Below, piece by piece: positions 8,630 through 18,142 of a stretch of DNA of 64,000 nucleotides; the stretch's first letter is position 1; every line of letters begins with the position of its first letter. The notes under the pieces are model-generated. The model was given only the letters and a program-made list of their open reading frames with translations. It was not told the origin of the DNA and did not search any database. A program made the translations under genes and the position numbers. The DNA lies in NCBI GenBank assembly GCA_964557855.1, contig CAZLBP010000004.1, positions 95,499-159,498 on the forward strand, written 5' to 3'. The stretch is from JAJRZL01 sp964557855. Lineage in GTDB: Bacteria > Zixibacteria > MSB-5A5 > GN15 > FEB-12.

Positions 8630-9717
8630 TGCTGTACCATTTACTTTATCCCCTGACAAGTGAGATCTCCGGCTTCAATATCTTCCGGTACATTACGTTC
8701 CGCACGGCCGGCGCCGCCGCTACCGCCATCATTATCTGTCTTATCCTGGGTCCCTTCTTCATTAACCTGCTCCGGAAATACAACGTGCGCGAGAAAATCC
8801 GTGCGGAAGGTCCCGCGACCCATCAGCAGAAAGCCGGCACGCCGACAATGGGCGGCCTGATTATTCTGGCCGGAGTGCTCATACCCACTCTGCTCTGGGC
8901 TGATCTCAGCAATTTCTATGTCCTGCTGGCGCTGCTGGTGACGGCGTGGTTGGGCTTGATCGGGTATATGGATGATTACCTGAAAGCCATCAAAGGGGAA
9001 CCGAAAGGCATGGTGGCTCGGAAGAAGCTGGTCGGCCAGGTGACGCTGGGCGTGTTGTTCGGCGTCCTGCTCGTTTATGTAGCTCCGGCGGAACTGTTCG
9101 ATGGTACTACCAGTATCCCGTTTCTGAAGAACTACGTGCTGGCGTTGGGACCGCTGTATATCCCGTTTATGATTCTGGTCATTACCGGCTCGTCGAATGC
9201 GGTTAACCTCACCGATGGCGCGGACGGTTTAGCCATTGGTTTATGTGGACTCTGCTTCGTGGCTTTTGGGGGGATCGCCTATGTGACGGGACGCATGGAC
9301 TTTTCCAGTTATTTGCAAATCGACTATCTGCCCGGCAGCGGCGAGCTGACCGTCTACTGCGGAGCGGTCGTGGGTTCGGCACTGGGCTTTTTGTGGTTCA
9401 ACAGTCATCCGGCGCAGGTATTCATGGGAGACACCGGTTCGCTGGCGCTGGGCGGGGCGCTCGGTGCGATCGCTATTATGCTCAAGAAGGAATTGCTGCT
9501 CGTGATTGTGGGCGGAGTATTCGTTATTGAAGTGCTGTCGGTCGTGATTCAGATTTTATCCTATCGCTACCGAGGCGGCAAACGCGTGTTCAAAATGGCG
9601 CCTATTCACCATCATTTCGAGCTGCTGGGATGGCCCGAGTCCAAGGTGGTCGTGAGGTTCTGGATCGTGGGCGCCCTTTTCGCTCTGATGACACTGGCAA
9701 CTTTGAAGGTACGATGA
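8629..9717 (+). CDS. mraY: Phospho-MurNAc-pentapeptide translocase MraY
   Basis: Transfers phospho-MurNAc-pentapeptide onto undecaprenyl phosphate to give lipid I at the inner membrane. The 362 residues form about ten membrane segments; family motifs include GYMDDYLK (catalytic Asp pair), NLTDGADGLAIG and the C-terminal PIHHHFELLGWPE with the HHH triad. ATG 8629 shares one base with the murF stop; the end overlaps murD by ATGA. Confidence 0.96.
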   Translation: MLYHLLYPLTSEISGFNIFRYITFRTAGAAATAIIICLILGPFFINLLRKYNVREKIRAEGPATHQQKAGTPTMGGLIILAGVLIPTLLWADLSNFYVLLALLVTAWLGLIGYMDDYLKAIKGEPKGMVARKKLVGQVTLGVLFGVLLVYVAPAELFDGTTSIPFLKNYVLALGPLYIPFMILVITGSSNAVNLTDGADGLAIGLCGLCFVAFGGIAYVTGRMDFSSYLQIDYLPGSGELTVYCGAVVGSALGFLWFNSHPAQVFMGDTGSLALGGALGAIAIMLKKELLLVIVGGVFVIEVLSVVIQILSYRYRGGKRVFKMAPIHHHFELLGWPESKVVVRFWIVGALFALMTLATLKVR

Positions 9718-11105
9718 CGGCTGAAGAACGCATAAGAGACCGTAAGATCGGAATCGTGGGTATGGCCCGTTCCGGAATCGCGGCCGCGCAACTGGCCGCC
9801 CGGCTGGGCGGAAAGCCGTTCGTTTCCGATTACAGACGCGCCGAGCTGCTGACCGGTCCGTGTCGCCTGTTGGAGGAGGCCGGGATATCTTATGAAACCG
9901 ACGGTCACACGGAGCGGCTGCTGTCTTCGGATTATGTGGTGTTGTCTCCCGGTGTGTCGCTTGACAGCAAGATCGTCCGGAGCATCAGTCAGACGGGGTT
10001 GCCGATCTTCTCCGAGATCGAATTCGCCTCCTGGGTCTGTCGGGGTCTGGTAGTGGCGGTGACCGGTTCCAATGGTAAGACGACGACTACAACTTTAATC
10101 GGTGAAATGCTTACCGCCGCCGGGCTGGAGGCGTTCGTGTGCGGCAATATCGGTCGGCCGTTCTCGGAGGTGGCGGACCGGATTCCGTCCGGGGGCGCCG
10201 CAGCGGTAGAAGTGTCGACGTTTCAGCTGGAGACTATCGCGGATTTCAAACCGAATGTGGCGCTCATTCTCAATTTATCGGAGGATCACCTGGACCGACA
10301 TGGGAGTTTCGAGGCGTATAAGAGGCTCAAGTACCGTATTGCCGAGAACCAGACGGCGGAAGACTACCTGATACTTAATCTGGACGATGCGATTCTCTCG
10401 CAAGACGTTATAGAAACGTCGGCACAAAGACGCTATTTCTCCGTCGAGCCTGAAGACGAGGCGATGACTTTCGTGCAGGAGGAAAGACTTCGCCGGCGGA
10501 GCGGAGACACGGTACAGGATGTCGTCGGGGTCGATGAGATCCGTATTCCCGGCCCCCACAACCTGCAGAATGCCGCGGCGGCGGTGGCGGCCGTATCGCT
10601 TCTTGAAGTGCCGAGCGGCACGATGGCAGAGGTGCTGCGTTCCTTTCCCGGTGTGGAGCACCGGCTGGAGTGGGTGCGGAATTATCATGGCGTGGATTTC
10701 GTGAATGACTCCAAGGCCACCAACGTTAACTCGACGTGTTTTGCCCTGCGGTCCATCAAATCTCCACTGTACCTGATCGCCGGTGGCCGGGACAAGGGAG
10801 CCGGATACGAGCCTCTTATCGAGTACGGCCGGGATAAGATCCAAGCGGTCGTAGTGATCGGCGAGGCACGGGCGAAAATACACAACGCCCTGGGGCGCGA
10901 ATTCCAGGTGATCGAGACCGACTCGCTGGAAGAGGCGGTGCATATCTGTTTCGACATGGCGTTCCCCGGCGAGACCGTGTTGCTGTCGCCGGCCTGCGCC
11001 AGTTTCGATATGTTCGAGGATTTCGAGCACCGGGGGCGAGTGTTCAAAGAAATTGTCATGAGATTGAAGAATGGTAAAACGAACGACAAAAGCGTTACCT
11101 CATAA
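9714..11105 (+). CDS. murD: UDP-MurNAc-L-Ala:D-Glu ligase MurD
   Basis: Adds D-glutamate to UDP-MurNAc-L-Ala. 463 residues with the MurD-type N-terminal Rossmann fold (KIGIVGMARSGIAAAQLAARLG), ATP site GSNGKTTT (118-125), LSEDHLDRHG and the C-terminal LLSPACASFDMFEDFEHRG typical of MurD. ATG 9714 overlaps the mraY stop (ATGA). The last 35 bases overlap the start of ftsW, an unusually long overlap for this operon. Confidence 0.95.
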   Translation: MTAEERIRDRKIGIVGMARSGIAAAQLAARLGGKPFVSDYRRAELLTGPCRLLEEAGISYETDGHTERLLSSDYVVLSPGVSLDSKIVRSISQTGLPIFSEIEFASWVCRGLVVAVTGSNGKTTTTTLIGEMLTAAGLEAFVCGNIGRPFSEVADRIPSGGAAAVEVSTFQLETIADFKPNVALILNLSEDHLDRHGSFEAYKRLKYRIAENQTAEDYLILNLDDAILSQDVIETSAQRRYFSVEPEDEAMTFVQEERLRRRSGDTVQDVVGVDEIRIPGPHNLQNAAAAVAAVSLLEVPSGTMAEVLRSFPGVEHRLEWVRNYHGVDFVNDSKATNVNSTCFALRSIKSPLYLIAGGRDKGAGYEPLIEYGRDKIQAVVVIGEARAKIHNALGREFQVIETDSLEEAVHICFDMAFPGETVLLSPACASFDMFEDFEHRGRVFKEIVMRLKNGKTNDKSVTS

Positions 11106-12183
11106 CCGAGGCCTCGATGAGAGGCTGTTGGCGGCCTTTCTGCTCATCGTGCTGGTCGGTCTGGTTATAGTCTACTCGACGTCATTCATGATCGCCGAGA
11201 GTCGTCATGACAGTAATGTCCATTTCTTCATGCGCCAATTGCTGTGGATGACGGTATCATTGGCCGCCGTCACGTGTATTTGTCGCGTCGATTTGCAGCG
11301 GTATGCTTTCTACTCGGTACCGTTTTTGATCGCCGTTGTCGGACTGCTGGGCCTGGTGTTCCTCATGCCGCCTCGCAATGGCGCGCACCGATGGATTATG
11401 CTGGGATCGTTCACCTTGCAGCCTTCGGAACTGCTCAAGGTCGTGTTCGTTTACTACCTCGCTTTTTCAATGTCCAACCGCGATCGCAATATCGCTAACT
11501 TACGAGGCTTGCTGCTGCGGTATGTACCCGTAATAGGTCTCCCGCTGGCGCTGGTTCTGCTCGAGCCGGATCTCGGGACCACCATAGTCATTTTCGTTAC
11601 GGTAATCGGAGTCTTCTTTCTGGCCGGGGCGAGAATCAAACACATGATGATGGCGGCCGTGCCTCTCGTTTCGGCCGCGGCGGTATTGGTCTTCGGCTTG
11701 GGGTACAAGAAAGCGCGGGTGCTTGATTTCCTGGCGGCGATCGTCGACCCGTTGCAAGGGAGTTATCAGTCCAAGCAGGCGGCCCTGACGCTGGGCGCCG
11801 GCGGACTGCTCGGCAGTGGGTTGGGCGAGGGGCGGCAGAAGCTGTTCTTCCTGCCTTTCCCGCATACCGACTTCGTCTTCGCCGCGGCCGGTGAAGAGAT
11901 CGGGCTCCTGGGGACGTTTTCTGTTCTGGGGCTCTGGTTGTACTTACTGCTGCGCGGTCTCAAGATCGCCTACGGACAGCCGGACCGGTTCGGCTACCTG
12001 CTGGCAGCGGGGATGGTGTTGTCTTTGTTCGTAAATATGAGCATCAACGTCGGCGTGGTAACCTGTTTGTTGCCGGTGACGGGATTGCCGATGCCGTTTA
12101 TGTCATACGGCGGGTCGTCGCTGCTGGCGTCCTGTATCGCGGTGGGTGTGCTGCTGAACCTGTCTCGAAGGGTGGTCCGATGA
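11071..12183 (+). CDS. ftsW: Septal peptidoglycan glycosyltransferase FtsW
   Basis: SEDS-family polytopic protein (about ten membrane segments, 370 residues) that polymerises lipid II with its partner FtsI. Seen: STSFMIAES near the first helix, the WIMLGSFTLQPSELLK motif and the TGLPMPFMSYGGSSLLA motif that are diagnostic of FtsW/RodA. Position in the dcw cluster decides FtsW over RodA. Starts inside murD at ATG 11071 and overlaps murG by ATGA. Confidence 0.95.
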   Translation: MVKRTTKALPHNRGLDERLLAAFLLIVLVGLVIVYSTSFMIAESRHDSNVHFFMRQLLWMTVSLAAVTCICRVDLQRYAFYSVPFLIAVVGLLGLVFLMPPRNGAHRWIMLGSFTLQPSELLKVVFVYYLAFSMSNRDRNIANLRGLLLRYVPVIGLPLALVLLEPDLGTTIVIFVTVIGVFFLAGARIKHMMMAAVPLVSAAAVLVFGLGYKKARVLDFLAAIVDPLQGSYQSKQAALTLGAGGLLGSGLGEGRQKLFFLPFPHTDFVFAAAGEEIGLLGTFSVLGLWLYLLLRGLKIAYGQPDRFGYLLAAGMVLSLFVNMSINVGVVTCLLPVTGLPMPFMSYGGSSLLASCIAVGVLLNLSRRVVR

Positions 12184-13322
12184 TTCGCTCTCAGCGGATA
12201 CGCATTCTGTTCGCCGGGGGCGGTACCGGCGGGCATCTATTCCCGGCCATCGCCATTGCGGACCGCCTCCGTGAGCTCCTGGCCTCCACAGCGGACACAG
12301 ATATCCTATTTGTCGGTACGCGACGCGGCCTGGAATACCGAATGCGCGACAAACTCGGCTATCCGTTGCACGTCATAAACGTCCGAGGCCTGGCGCGCTC
12401 GCTGACGTTGAAGAACCTCCTGGTACCGTTCGTGTTCATCACGGCTTTGTTGAAATCCCATTTCCTGCTGCGCAGGTACCAGCCGGACATCGTGGTCGGC
12501 ACGGGCGGTTATGTTTCCCTGCCGGTACTGAAGACGGCAAACTGGAAGCGGATTCCGACGGTCGTGCAGGAGCAGAATTCGTATCCGGGCATCAGCACGC
12601 GCCAGCTGGCCAGGGATGCCCGGCGGATTTACCTCGGTTTCGAAGGAGCGCGCGCCGGTTTGCACGCCGGCGACAGAGTGCTGGTGACCGGTAATCCGGT
12701 GCGCCGGACGATAGCCGACGGCAACCGAGAGAAGGCGTTGGCCGAGTACGATCTCGATCCGCGGAAGAAGACGGTGCTGGTAATCGGCGGCAGCCAGGGA
12801 GCCCGGGCGATCAACAACGCCGTAGTGACGAGTCTGCGGCAGAACCCCCTGCCGGACGGCTATCAATTGCTTTGGCAGACGGGCGTGACCGATTTCGCCG
12901 GATTGCGGGACTCGATCGGGGAACGCTCCATCCGGATAAAGCTGGTAGCGTTTGTCAATGATATGGAGACGTTCTATGCCGTCGGGGATATCGCGATCGC
13001 CCGCGCCGGGGCGCTGACGCTGGCGGAACTGACGGCTTGTGGCATTCCGGCCGTTCTGGTTCCCTATCCGCACGCGGCCGGTAATCACCAGCGCAAGAAC
13101 GCCCTTTTCCTGCAGGAGAGAAATATGGCGCATGTTATCGATGAAAGTCGGTTGTCGCAGACGAACATACTGCAGGAAACCATCAGTATTATGGAGTCCG
13201 ACCGGTACGACCGGATGAAGCGGTCACTGGTGGATGAAACGGTCGGCAAGAGACCGGCGGTGGACGTGATTGCCGAAGACATCATCGCATTGATAGAAGA
13301 AAGGCGAAAGGCTGAGGCTTGA
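12180..13322 (+). CDS. murG: UDP-GlcNAc:lipid I GlcNAc transferase MurG
   Basis: GT28 glycosyltransferase that converts lipid I to lipid II on the inner face of the membrane. 380 residues with the two GT-B G-loops: GGGTGGH (13-19) and GTGGYVSLP, plus VIGGSQGARAINNA and the C-terminal RAGALTLAEL nucleotide-sugar motif. ATG 12180 overlaps the ftsW stop. Confidence 0.95.
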   Translation: MIRSQRIRILFAGGGTGGHLFPAIAIADRLRELLASTADTDILFVGTRRGLEYRMRDKLGYPLHVINVRGLARSLTLKNLLVPFVFITALLKSHFLLRRYQPDIVVGTGGYVSLPVLKTANWKRIPTVVQEQNSYPGISTRQLARDARRIYLGFEGARAGLHAGDRVLVTGNPVRRTIADGNREKALAEYDLDPRKKTVLVIGGSQGARAINNAVVTSLRQNPLPDGYQLLWQTGVTDFAGLRDSIGERSIRIKLVAFVNDMETFYAVGDIAIARAGALTLAELTACGIPAVLVPYPHAAGNHQRKNALFLQERNMAHVIDESRLSQTNILQETISIMESDRYDRMKRSLVDETVGKRPAVDVIAEDIIALIEERRKAEA

Positions 13323-14755
13323 GAATAACACAACGGGAACACATCGCTCCGGCTCGGAGCGGGTTTGGACATAGAGATTTTATGTTCGGGAAGATAAGAA
13401 AACTATATTTCGTCGGCATGGGCGGGGCCGGCATGTCCGGTATCGCGGAGATACTGTTCAATCTGGGATTCCAGATCAGCGGGTCCGATTGCGTTCCGAG
13501 CGACGTTACCGATTACCTGTCCGCGCTCGGCATCACGTTCTATCCCGACCACAAGCCGGAGCATCTGGCTGACTCCGAAGTCGTGGTCATATCCTCGGCG
13601 GTGGGGGAGAATAACCCGGAAGTGGTCGAGGCGCGCCGTCGGGGTATTCCCGTGATCAAGCGGGCGGAGATGCTGGGGGAACTGATGCGTCTGAAGTTCT
13701 CGATCGGCATAGCCGGCACGCACGGTAAAACGACAACAACATCCATGATTGGCAAGATCCTCCAGCTCGGCGAATACCAGCCTACGATCATAGTCGGCGG
13801 CATCGTAGCCGAGCTCGGCACGGGTGCCGCGCTGGGCAGCGGGGAGTATTTGGTGGCCGAGGCGGACGAGTACGATAAGTCGTTCCTCGCGATGTTTCCA
13901 TCGATGGCGGTAGTCACCAATCTGGAACCGGATCACCTGGATTGCTATGACGGGATGCCTGATCTGATCAATTCGTTCCTGACCTACATGAACCGAGTGC
14001 CGTTCTATGGTTCGGTGGTTGTCTCCGCGGACGACGAACGGCTGACGAGGCTTCGTGATAAACTCACCCGACCATATGTCACTTTCGGTATGGCCGTCGA
14101 GGCCGATTACCGAGCCGTCAATATCGACCTGCAAGAGACGCAATCGAGGTTCAATGTCTTCCACAAGGGTGAATTACTGGGTGAAGTGACGCTGCGAGTG
14201 CCGGGCGGGCACAATGTCGCCAATGCGCTGGCCGCGCTGGCCGCCTGCTGTGAGCTCGACGTGCCCTTCGAGACCATCGTCGCCGGCCTGCGGTCGTTCA
14301 GTGGTGTCGGCCGACGCTTCGAGATCGTCGCCGACGTCAATGACGTGCTTGTAGTCGATGATTATGCCCATCACCCGACGGAGATCCGGGCGACCCTGAA
14401 AACCGCCAAGGAAGTCTACAGGCGGCGGACGACGGTTATATACCAGCCGCACCTGTACAGCCGGACACGAGATTTCGCCGAGGAGCTGGCGGCTGCCCTC
14501 GCGCCGGCCGACAACTGCCTGCTGGTCGAGATCTATCCGGCTCGGGAGAAACCGATACCGGGAGTGACGTCGGAGCTCATAAAAGAGCATGGTCAGGCGC
14601 TGGGCAGAGGCAACTTCACGTGTGTCGGCGTCAAGGAACGGGCCGTTGACGCCGTCGCGGAGCTGGTGAGACCCGGAGACATGGTCATTCTCATGGGTGC
14701 CGGCTCGATTACGCTCATCAAGAAAGATATCGTGGAGGCGGTCAAGAAGATATGA
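13319..14755 (+). CDS. murC: UDP-MurNAc:L-Ala ligase MurC
   Basis: First Mur ligase, adding L-Ala. Seen: YFVGMGGAGMSGIAEIL (Rossmann loop), GTHGKTTT at 133-140 (MurC has His where the other Mur ligases have Asn), and EADEYDKSFL. The TTG at 13319 overlaps the murG stop as TTGA, the same junction as murE/murF, so I use it; ATG 13382 would remove a 21-residue leader that is not conserved, and is a reasonable alternative. murB, which usually lies here, is absent. Confidence 0.93.
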   Translation: MRITQREHIAPARSGFGHRDFMFGKIRKLYFVGMGGAGMSGIAEILFNLGFQISGSDCVPSDVTDYLSALGITFYPDHKPEHLADSEVVVISSAVGENNPEVVEARRRGIPVIKRAEMLGELMRLKFSIGIAGTHGKTTTTSMIGKILQLGEYQPTIIVGGIVAELGTGAALGSGEYLVAEADEYDKSFLAMFPSMAVVTNLEPDHLDCYDGMPDLINSFLTYMNRVPFYGSVVVSADDERLTRLRDKLTRPYVTFGMAVEADYRAVNIDLQETQSRFNVFHKGELLGEVTLRVPGGHNVANALAALAACCELDVPFETIVAGLRSFSGVGRRFEIVADVNDVLVVDDYAHHPTEIRATLKTAKEVYRRRTTVIYQPHLYSRTRDFAEELAAALAPADNCLLVEIYPAREKPIPGVTSELIKEHGQALGRGNFTCVGVKERAVDAVAELVRPGDMVILMGAGSITLIKKDIVEAVKKI

Positions 14756-15477
14756 TTCGGCAGTCGCGAAAGATCTCGTTCCTCCTCTTTGGTTCAATGG
14801 CGGCAGGCATCGCAGCATTCGCAGTCGTAAACTTCAGCGATGCCTGCCACCTGAAACAGGTACGCCTGAATGGCGCCGTTGTCGAGGACTGGCCGGAGCG
14901 CTGGCAGCTTCTGCCGCAGCATTCGTTGTTCGACCAGCCGGTCGACAGTCTCGCGACCTGCCTGTTGCGAGACCGTGAGGTCCTGAAGGTGGAGATGGAT
15001 ATCAAGCTGCCCCATACGCTGGAGATTCACACCAACCGGTTCGATCCGATATGTTTTGTCCATGATCCGCAAACGGGCGAAATCCTGGGATTGAACCGTG
15101 AGGTCTGTCTGATCCCTCTCGATCCCGACATGGTCGATTGGGAACGTCCGCTGCTCGTGGGGATGGATGACTGCCGTCTTTATCAGCGCCAGAGCCATCC
15201 ACGATATACACTCCTGTGCGACCGCCTGGACCGGCTGGCGCGGCGACATATGGATTTGTTTCGGCTCATTGAGGAGCTGGATGTGACCCATCCCGGTCAT
15301 GTGTCGGTGCGGTTGGCCGGTTTGCCGTTCAATCTCCGTATGCGGGTGGAACGGCTGGACGAAGATCTGCAGCGGTTCGTGGAATTCATGGAGCAGTTCA
15401 ATCCCGATCTCAATGACGTCCGATACGTTGACTTACGTTTCGAGGAAATGATCATCTGCGCCAAAGAGGATGCGTGA
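14752..15477 (+). CDS. ftsQ: FtsQ/DivIB-type cell division protein
   Basis: 241-residue bitopic protein: short basic N-terminus, one membrane segment (about 8-26), then a POTRA-like region (HLKQVRLNGAVV...) and a beta domain ending in NDVRYVDLRFEEMIIC, which matches the FtsQ 'YVDLR' signature. It would recruit and regulate FtsW/FtsI as part of FtsQLB. ATG 14752 overlaps murC and the gene end overlaps ftsA by eight bases. Confidence 0.88.
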   Translation: MIRQSRKISFLLFGSMAAGIAAFAVVNFSDACHLKQVRLNGAVVEDWPERWQLLPQHSLFDQPVDSLATCLLRDREVLKVEMDIKLPHTLEIHTNRFDPICFVHDPQTGEILGLNREVCLIPLDPDMVDWERPLLVGMDDCRLYQRQSHPRYTLLCDRLDRLARRHMDLFRLIEELDVTHPGHVSVRLAGLPFNLRMRVERLDEDLQRFVEFMEQFNPDLNDVRYVDLRFEEMIICAKEDA

Positions 15478-16702
15478 CGTGAACCGGGAAAACATTAAAG
15501 CGGCCCTGGATATCGGTACTTCCCGGATCACGGCCCTGGTGGGTGAGATGGACAGCGACGGTCGGGTGTATGTAATCGGTCACGGGTCGAGGCCGGCGGA
15601 CGGATTGCGGCGCGGCGTGGTGGTTGATATGGAAAAGGCGGTGCAGTCCATACAAGGAGCCGTCACCGATGCGGCCATGGTCTCGGGAACCGAAGTGGAT
15701 CGTGTGACGGTCGGTATCGCCGGGGAGCACATTCGCTCCATCAACAGCAGCGGTGTCATAGCGGTCAACCGGGCCGACAACGAAATCACGGAAGCGGACG
15801 TCGCCAAAGTGCTGGAAGCGGCGCGCACAGTGGCCATACCCGTGGACCGCGAAATAATCCACGTCGTGCCTCAGGAATTCGCGGTAGATGAACAGGCGGG
15901 CATCAAGGACCCGGTGGGAATGACCGGAGTCCGGCTGGAGGTGGAAGCGCACATCGTCACCGCCTCGGTCACCACGGCCCGCAACCTGTATCGCGCGCTG
16001 GAACGTTGTCGTCTGGATCTGGATCATATTGTCCTGGAATCATTGGCCCAGGCCGAAACGTTGTTGTCGGCCGAGGAGATCGAAAGCGGCACGGTCGTGG
16101 TGGATATCGGGGGAGAGTTGTCCAACATTTCGGTTTACTATGACGGCGCCATTCGACATACGGCCGTGATTCCGCTGGGCGGGAAGAATGTGACCAACGA
16201 TATTGCCATCGGCTTGCGCACGACCGTGGACGAGGCCGAGGCTATCAAGACCGGGCATGGTGCGGCCTTGAGTTCGATGGTCGATCCGGAAGAGATGATT
16301 CCCGTCAAAACGGCCACGGCCGGGGAAAGGAGGCCAGTGTCCCGGCACGTGCTGGCCTCGATCATCGAGCCGCGCATGGAGGAAATATTCTCTCTTATAG
16401 TCCGTGTTATCAAGCAGGCCCAGATTCCCGACGTGTTGACCGGCGGACTGCTGCTCTGCGGCGGCGGCGCCTTGTTGCCGGGCACGGTGAACCTGGCGGA
16501 GCAGCTGCTCGATATGCCGGTGCGAATAGGCCGGATTCGGCATATCGAGCATACGCCCGACGAACTGCAAAGCGTGCGTTATGCCACCGTTCACGGCCTG
16601 CTGCGCTACGCCTTTCTCAACGAACCGGACACAGCCGAAGGCACCGGCTTCTTCGGGAGGCTACTCAAGAAGTGTGAAAGATGGATATCGAAGCAATTCT
16701 AA
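15470..16702 (+). CDS. ftsA: Actin-like divisome anchor FtsA
   Basis: Actin/HSP70-fold ATPase that tethers FtsZ to the membrane. Seen: phosphate-1 loop ALDIGTSRITALVGE (residues 12-26), SHS2-type 1C domain, phosphate-2 VVVDIGGELSNISVY, adenosine motif GGLLLCGGGALLPGT, and a C-terminal amphipathic helix (FFGRLLKKCERWISKQF) for membrane binding. Length 410. Directly precedes ftsZ by 27 bases. Confidence 0.95.
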   Translation: MRDVNRENIKAALDIGTSRITALVGEMDSDGRVYVIGHGSRPADGLRRGVVVDMEKAVQSIQGAVTDAAMVSGTEVDRVTVGIAGEHIRSINSSGVIAVNRADNEITEADVAKVLEAARTVAIPVDREIIHVVPQEFAVDEQAGIKDPVGMTGVRLEVEAHIVTASVTTARNLYRALERCRLDLDHIVLESLAQAETLLSAEEIESGTVVVDIGGELSNISVYYDGAIRHTAVIPLGGKNVTNDIAIGLRTTVDEAEAIKTGHGAALSSMVDPEEMIPVKTATAGERRPVSRHVLASIIEPRMEEIFSLIVRVIKQAQIPDVLTGGLLLCGGGALLPGTVNLAEQLLDMPVRIGRIRHIEHTPDELQSVRYATVHGLLRYAFLNEPDTAEGTGFFGRLLKKCERWISKQF

Positions 16703-16729
16703 CATAGAAGGACCCAGGAGGAACTGATT

Positions 16730-17983
16730 ATGACTGAGAACAAACACTCGTTCACGTTTTCCGAAGATTACGTAAACCGGGCCGATATCAAAGTGGTCGG
16801 TGTCGGCGGCGGGGGCGGAAATGCCATCAACCGCATGATTGAGGCCGGGCTGAAAGGCGTGGAATTCATTGTGATTAATACCGACGCCCAGGTGCTGGAA
16901 CAGAACCGTGCCGACAAGAAAATCCAGATCGGGTGCCAGTTGACCAACGGTCTGGGAGCGGGCGCCAATCCGGAAGTGGGCAAGGCGGCCATGGATGAAA
17001 ACCGTCAGGACGTGGCGGCGACGCTGGGGACGCCCCATTTGGTCTTTATTACGGCCGGGATGGGGGGCGGCACCGGCACCGGGGCGGCTCCGGTCGTGGC
17101 GGAAATCGCCAGGCAGTCGGGCGCGCTGACGGTGGCCATCGTGACGAAGCCCTTCCGGTTCGAGGGCGCCCATCGCATCAACCGGGCGAACAACGGACTC
17201 AAAGAACTGCGCAGCAAAGTCGATACATTGATCACTATTCCCAACGAGCGGCTTCTGCAGATTGTCGACAAGCGCACGACCCTGTCTCAGGCCTTTGCGA
17301 CGGCCGACGAGGTCCTGCACCAGGCCACCAAGGGCATTTCGGATCTCATCACCATTCCCGGGCTGATTAACTGTGATTTCGCCGACGTGCGCACGGTGAT
17401 GCTGGAGCGCGGGGATGCGCTTATGGGCACCGGTTACGGGCAGGGCGAAGAGCGGGCCGTCGACGCTGCGCAACAGGCCATTTCGTCACCGCTGCTGGAA
17501 AGTGTGTCGATCAGCGGCGCTAAGGGAGTGCTCATCAACGTCACCGGCGGTGAGGACATGACGCTGTTCGACGTCAACACCGCCACGTCCCTGGTATATG
17601 AAGCGGCCGGCGAGAACGCCAACATCATATTCGGCGCCGTGATCGATCCCACGATGTCGGAACAGATGCGGGTCACGGTCATTGCCACAGGCTTCGGTGA
17701 TCAAGAAGCGGTAGTTACAGAAAAGAAGCAGGAACAGCAGCCGGCGCCGCGACCGACGGGGAAGCCGATGTCGCTGTTTCCGGAGACATCGGTACCGGCC
17801 GGCCGTCCCCAAACCGTAACCGAGGCGGAGCCGGAAGCGGCATACGCCGGGGCGCCGCCAAAAGAGACATCTCGATACGACGAGGACAACGGCAACGGCA
17901 ACAACGGTAAGAATCGGGTCCCTCTCTTTTCTGAGGCGGACCGGACTATCCCGGCGTACATACGCCGCCTAAATGATAGATAA
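16730..17983 (+). CDS. ftsZ: Tubulin-like division protein FtsZ
   Basis: GTPase forming the Z ring. Tubulin signature GGGTGTG at 112-118, N-terminal glycine loop VGGGGGNAINRM, T7-loop region NCDFADV, then a variable linker (about 330-400, Glu/Pro/Gly/Asn-rich) and the conserved C-terminal peptide TIPAYIRRLND that would bind FtsA. It has its own strong ribosome site (AGGAGG) unlike the coupled upstream genes, fitting the high FtsZ copy number. Length 417. Confidence 0.97.
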   Translation: MTENKHSFTFSEDYVNRADIKVVGVGGGGGNAINRMIEAGLKGVEFIVINTDAQVLEQNRADKKIQIGCQLTNGLGAGANPEVGKAAMDENRQDVAATLGTPHLVFITAGMGGGTGTGAAPVVAEIARQSGALTVAIVTKPFRFEGAHRINRANNGLKELRSKVDTLITIPNERLLQIVDKRTTLSQAFATADEVLHQATKGISDLITIPGLINCDFADVRTVMLERGDALMGTGYGQGEERAVDAAQQAISSPLLESVSISGAKGVLINVTGGEDMTLFDVNTATSLVYEAAGENANIIFGAVIDPTMSEQMRVTVIATGFGDQEAVVTEKKQEQQPAPRPTGKPMSLFPETSVPAGRPQTVTEAEPEAAYAGAPPKETSRYDEDNGNGNNGKNRVPLFSEADRTIPAYIRRLNDR

Positions 17984-18103
17984 GGAGATACATAAGAAAG
18001 TACACAAGAAAATATCCCTGTCTCACCCACGGTGAGAAGGGAGAACAAAAAAACAAAAAACCAACGTGAGAGCAGACTGGCTTCTGCTGCTTGGTTCCTC
18101 CGG

Positions 18104-18142
18104 AATACCGTCGGTTAAACTACCCTGCCGACGGTATTTCTT
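18104..18142 (+). terminator. Rho-independent terminator after ftsZ
   Basis: An 11-bp perfect stem (AATACCGTCGG at 18104-18114 with its complement at 18128-18138) and a 13-base loop, followed by TTTCTTTG-like T-rich bases. It sits 121 bases after the ftsZ stop and overlaps the end of the porin remnant on the other strand. Confidence 0.8.
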
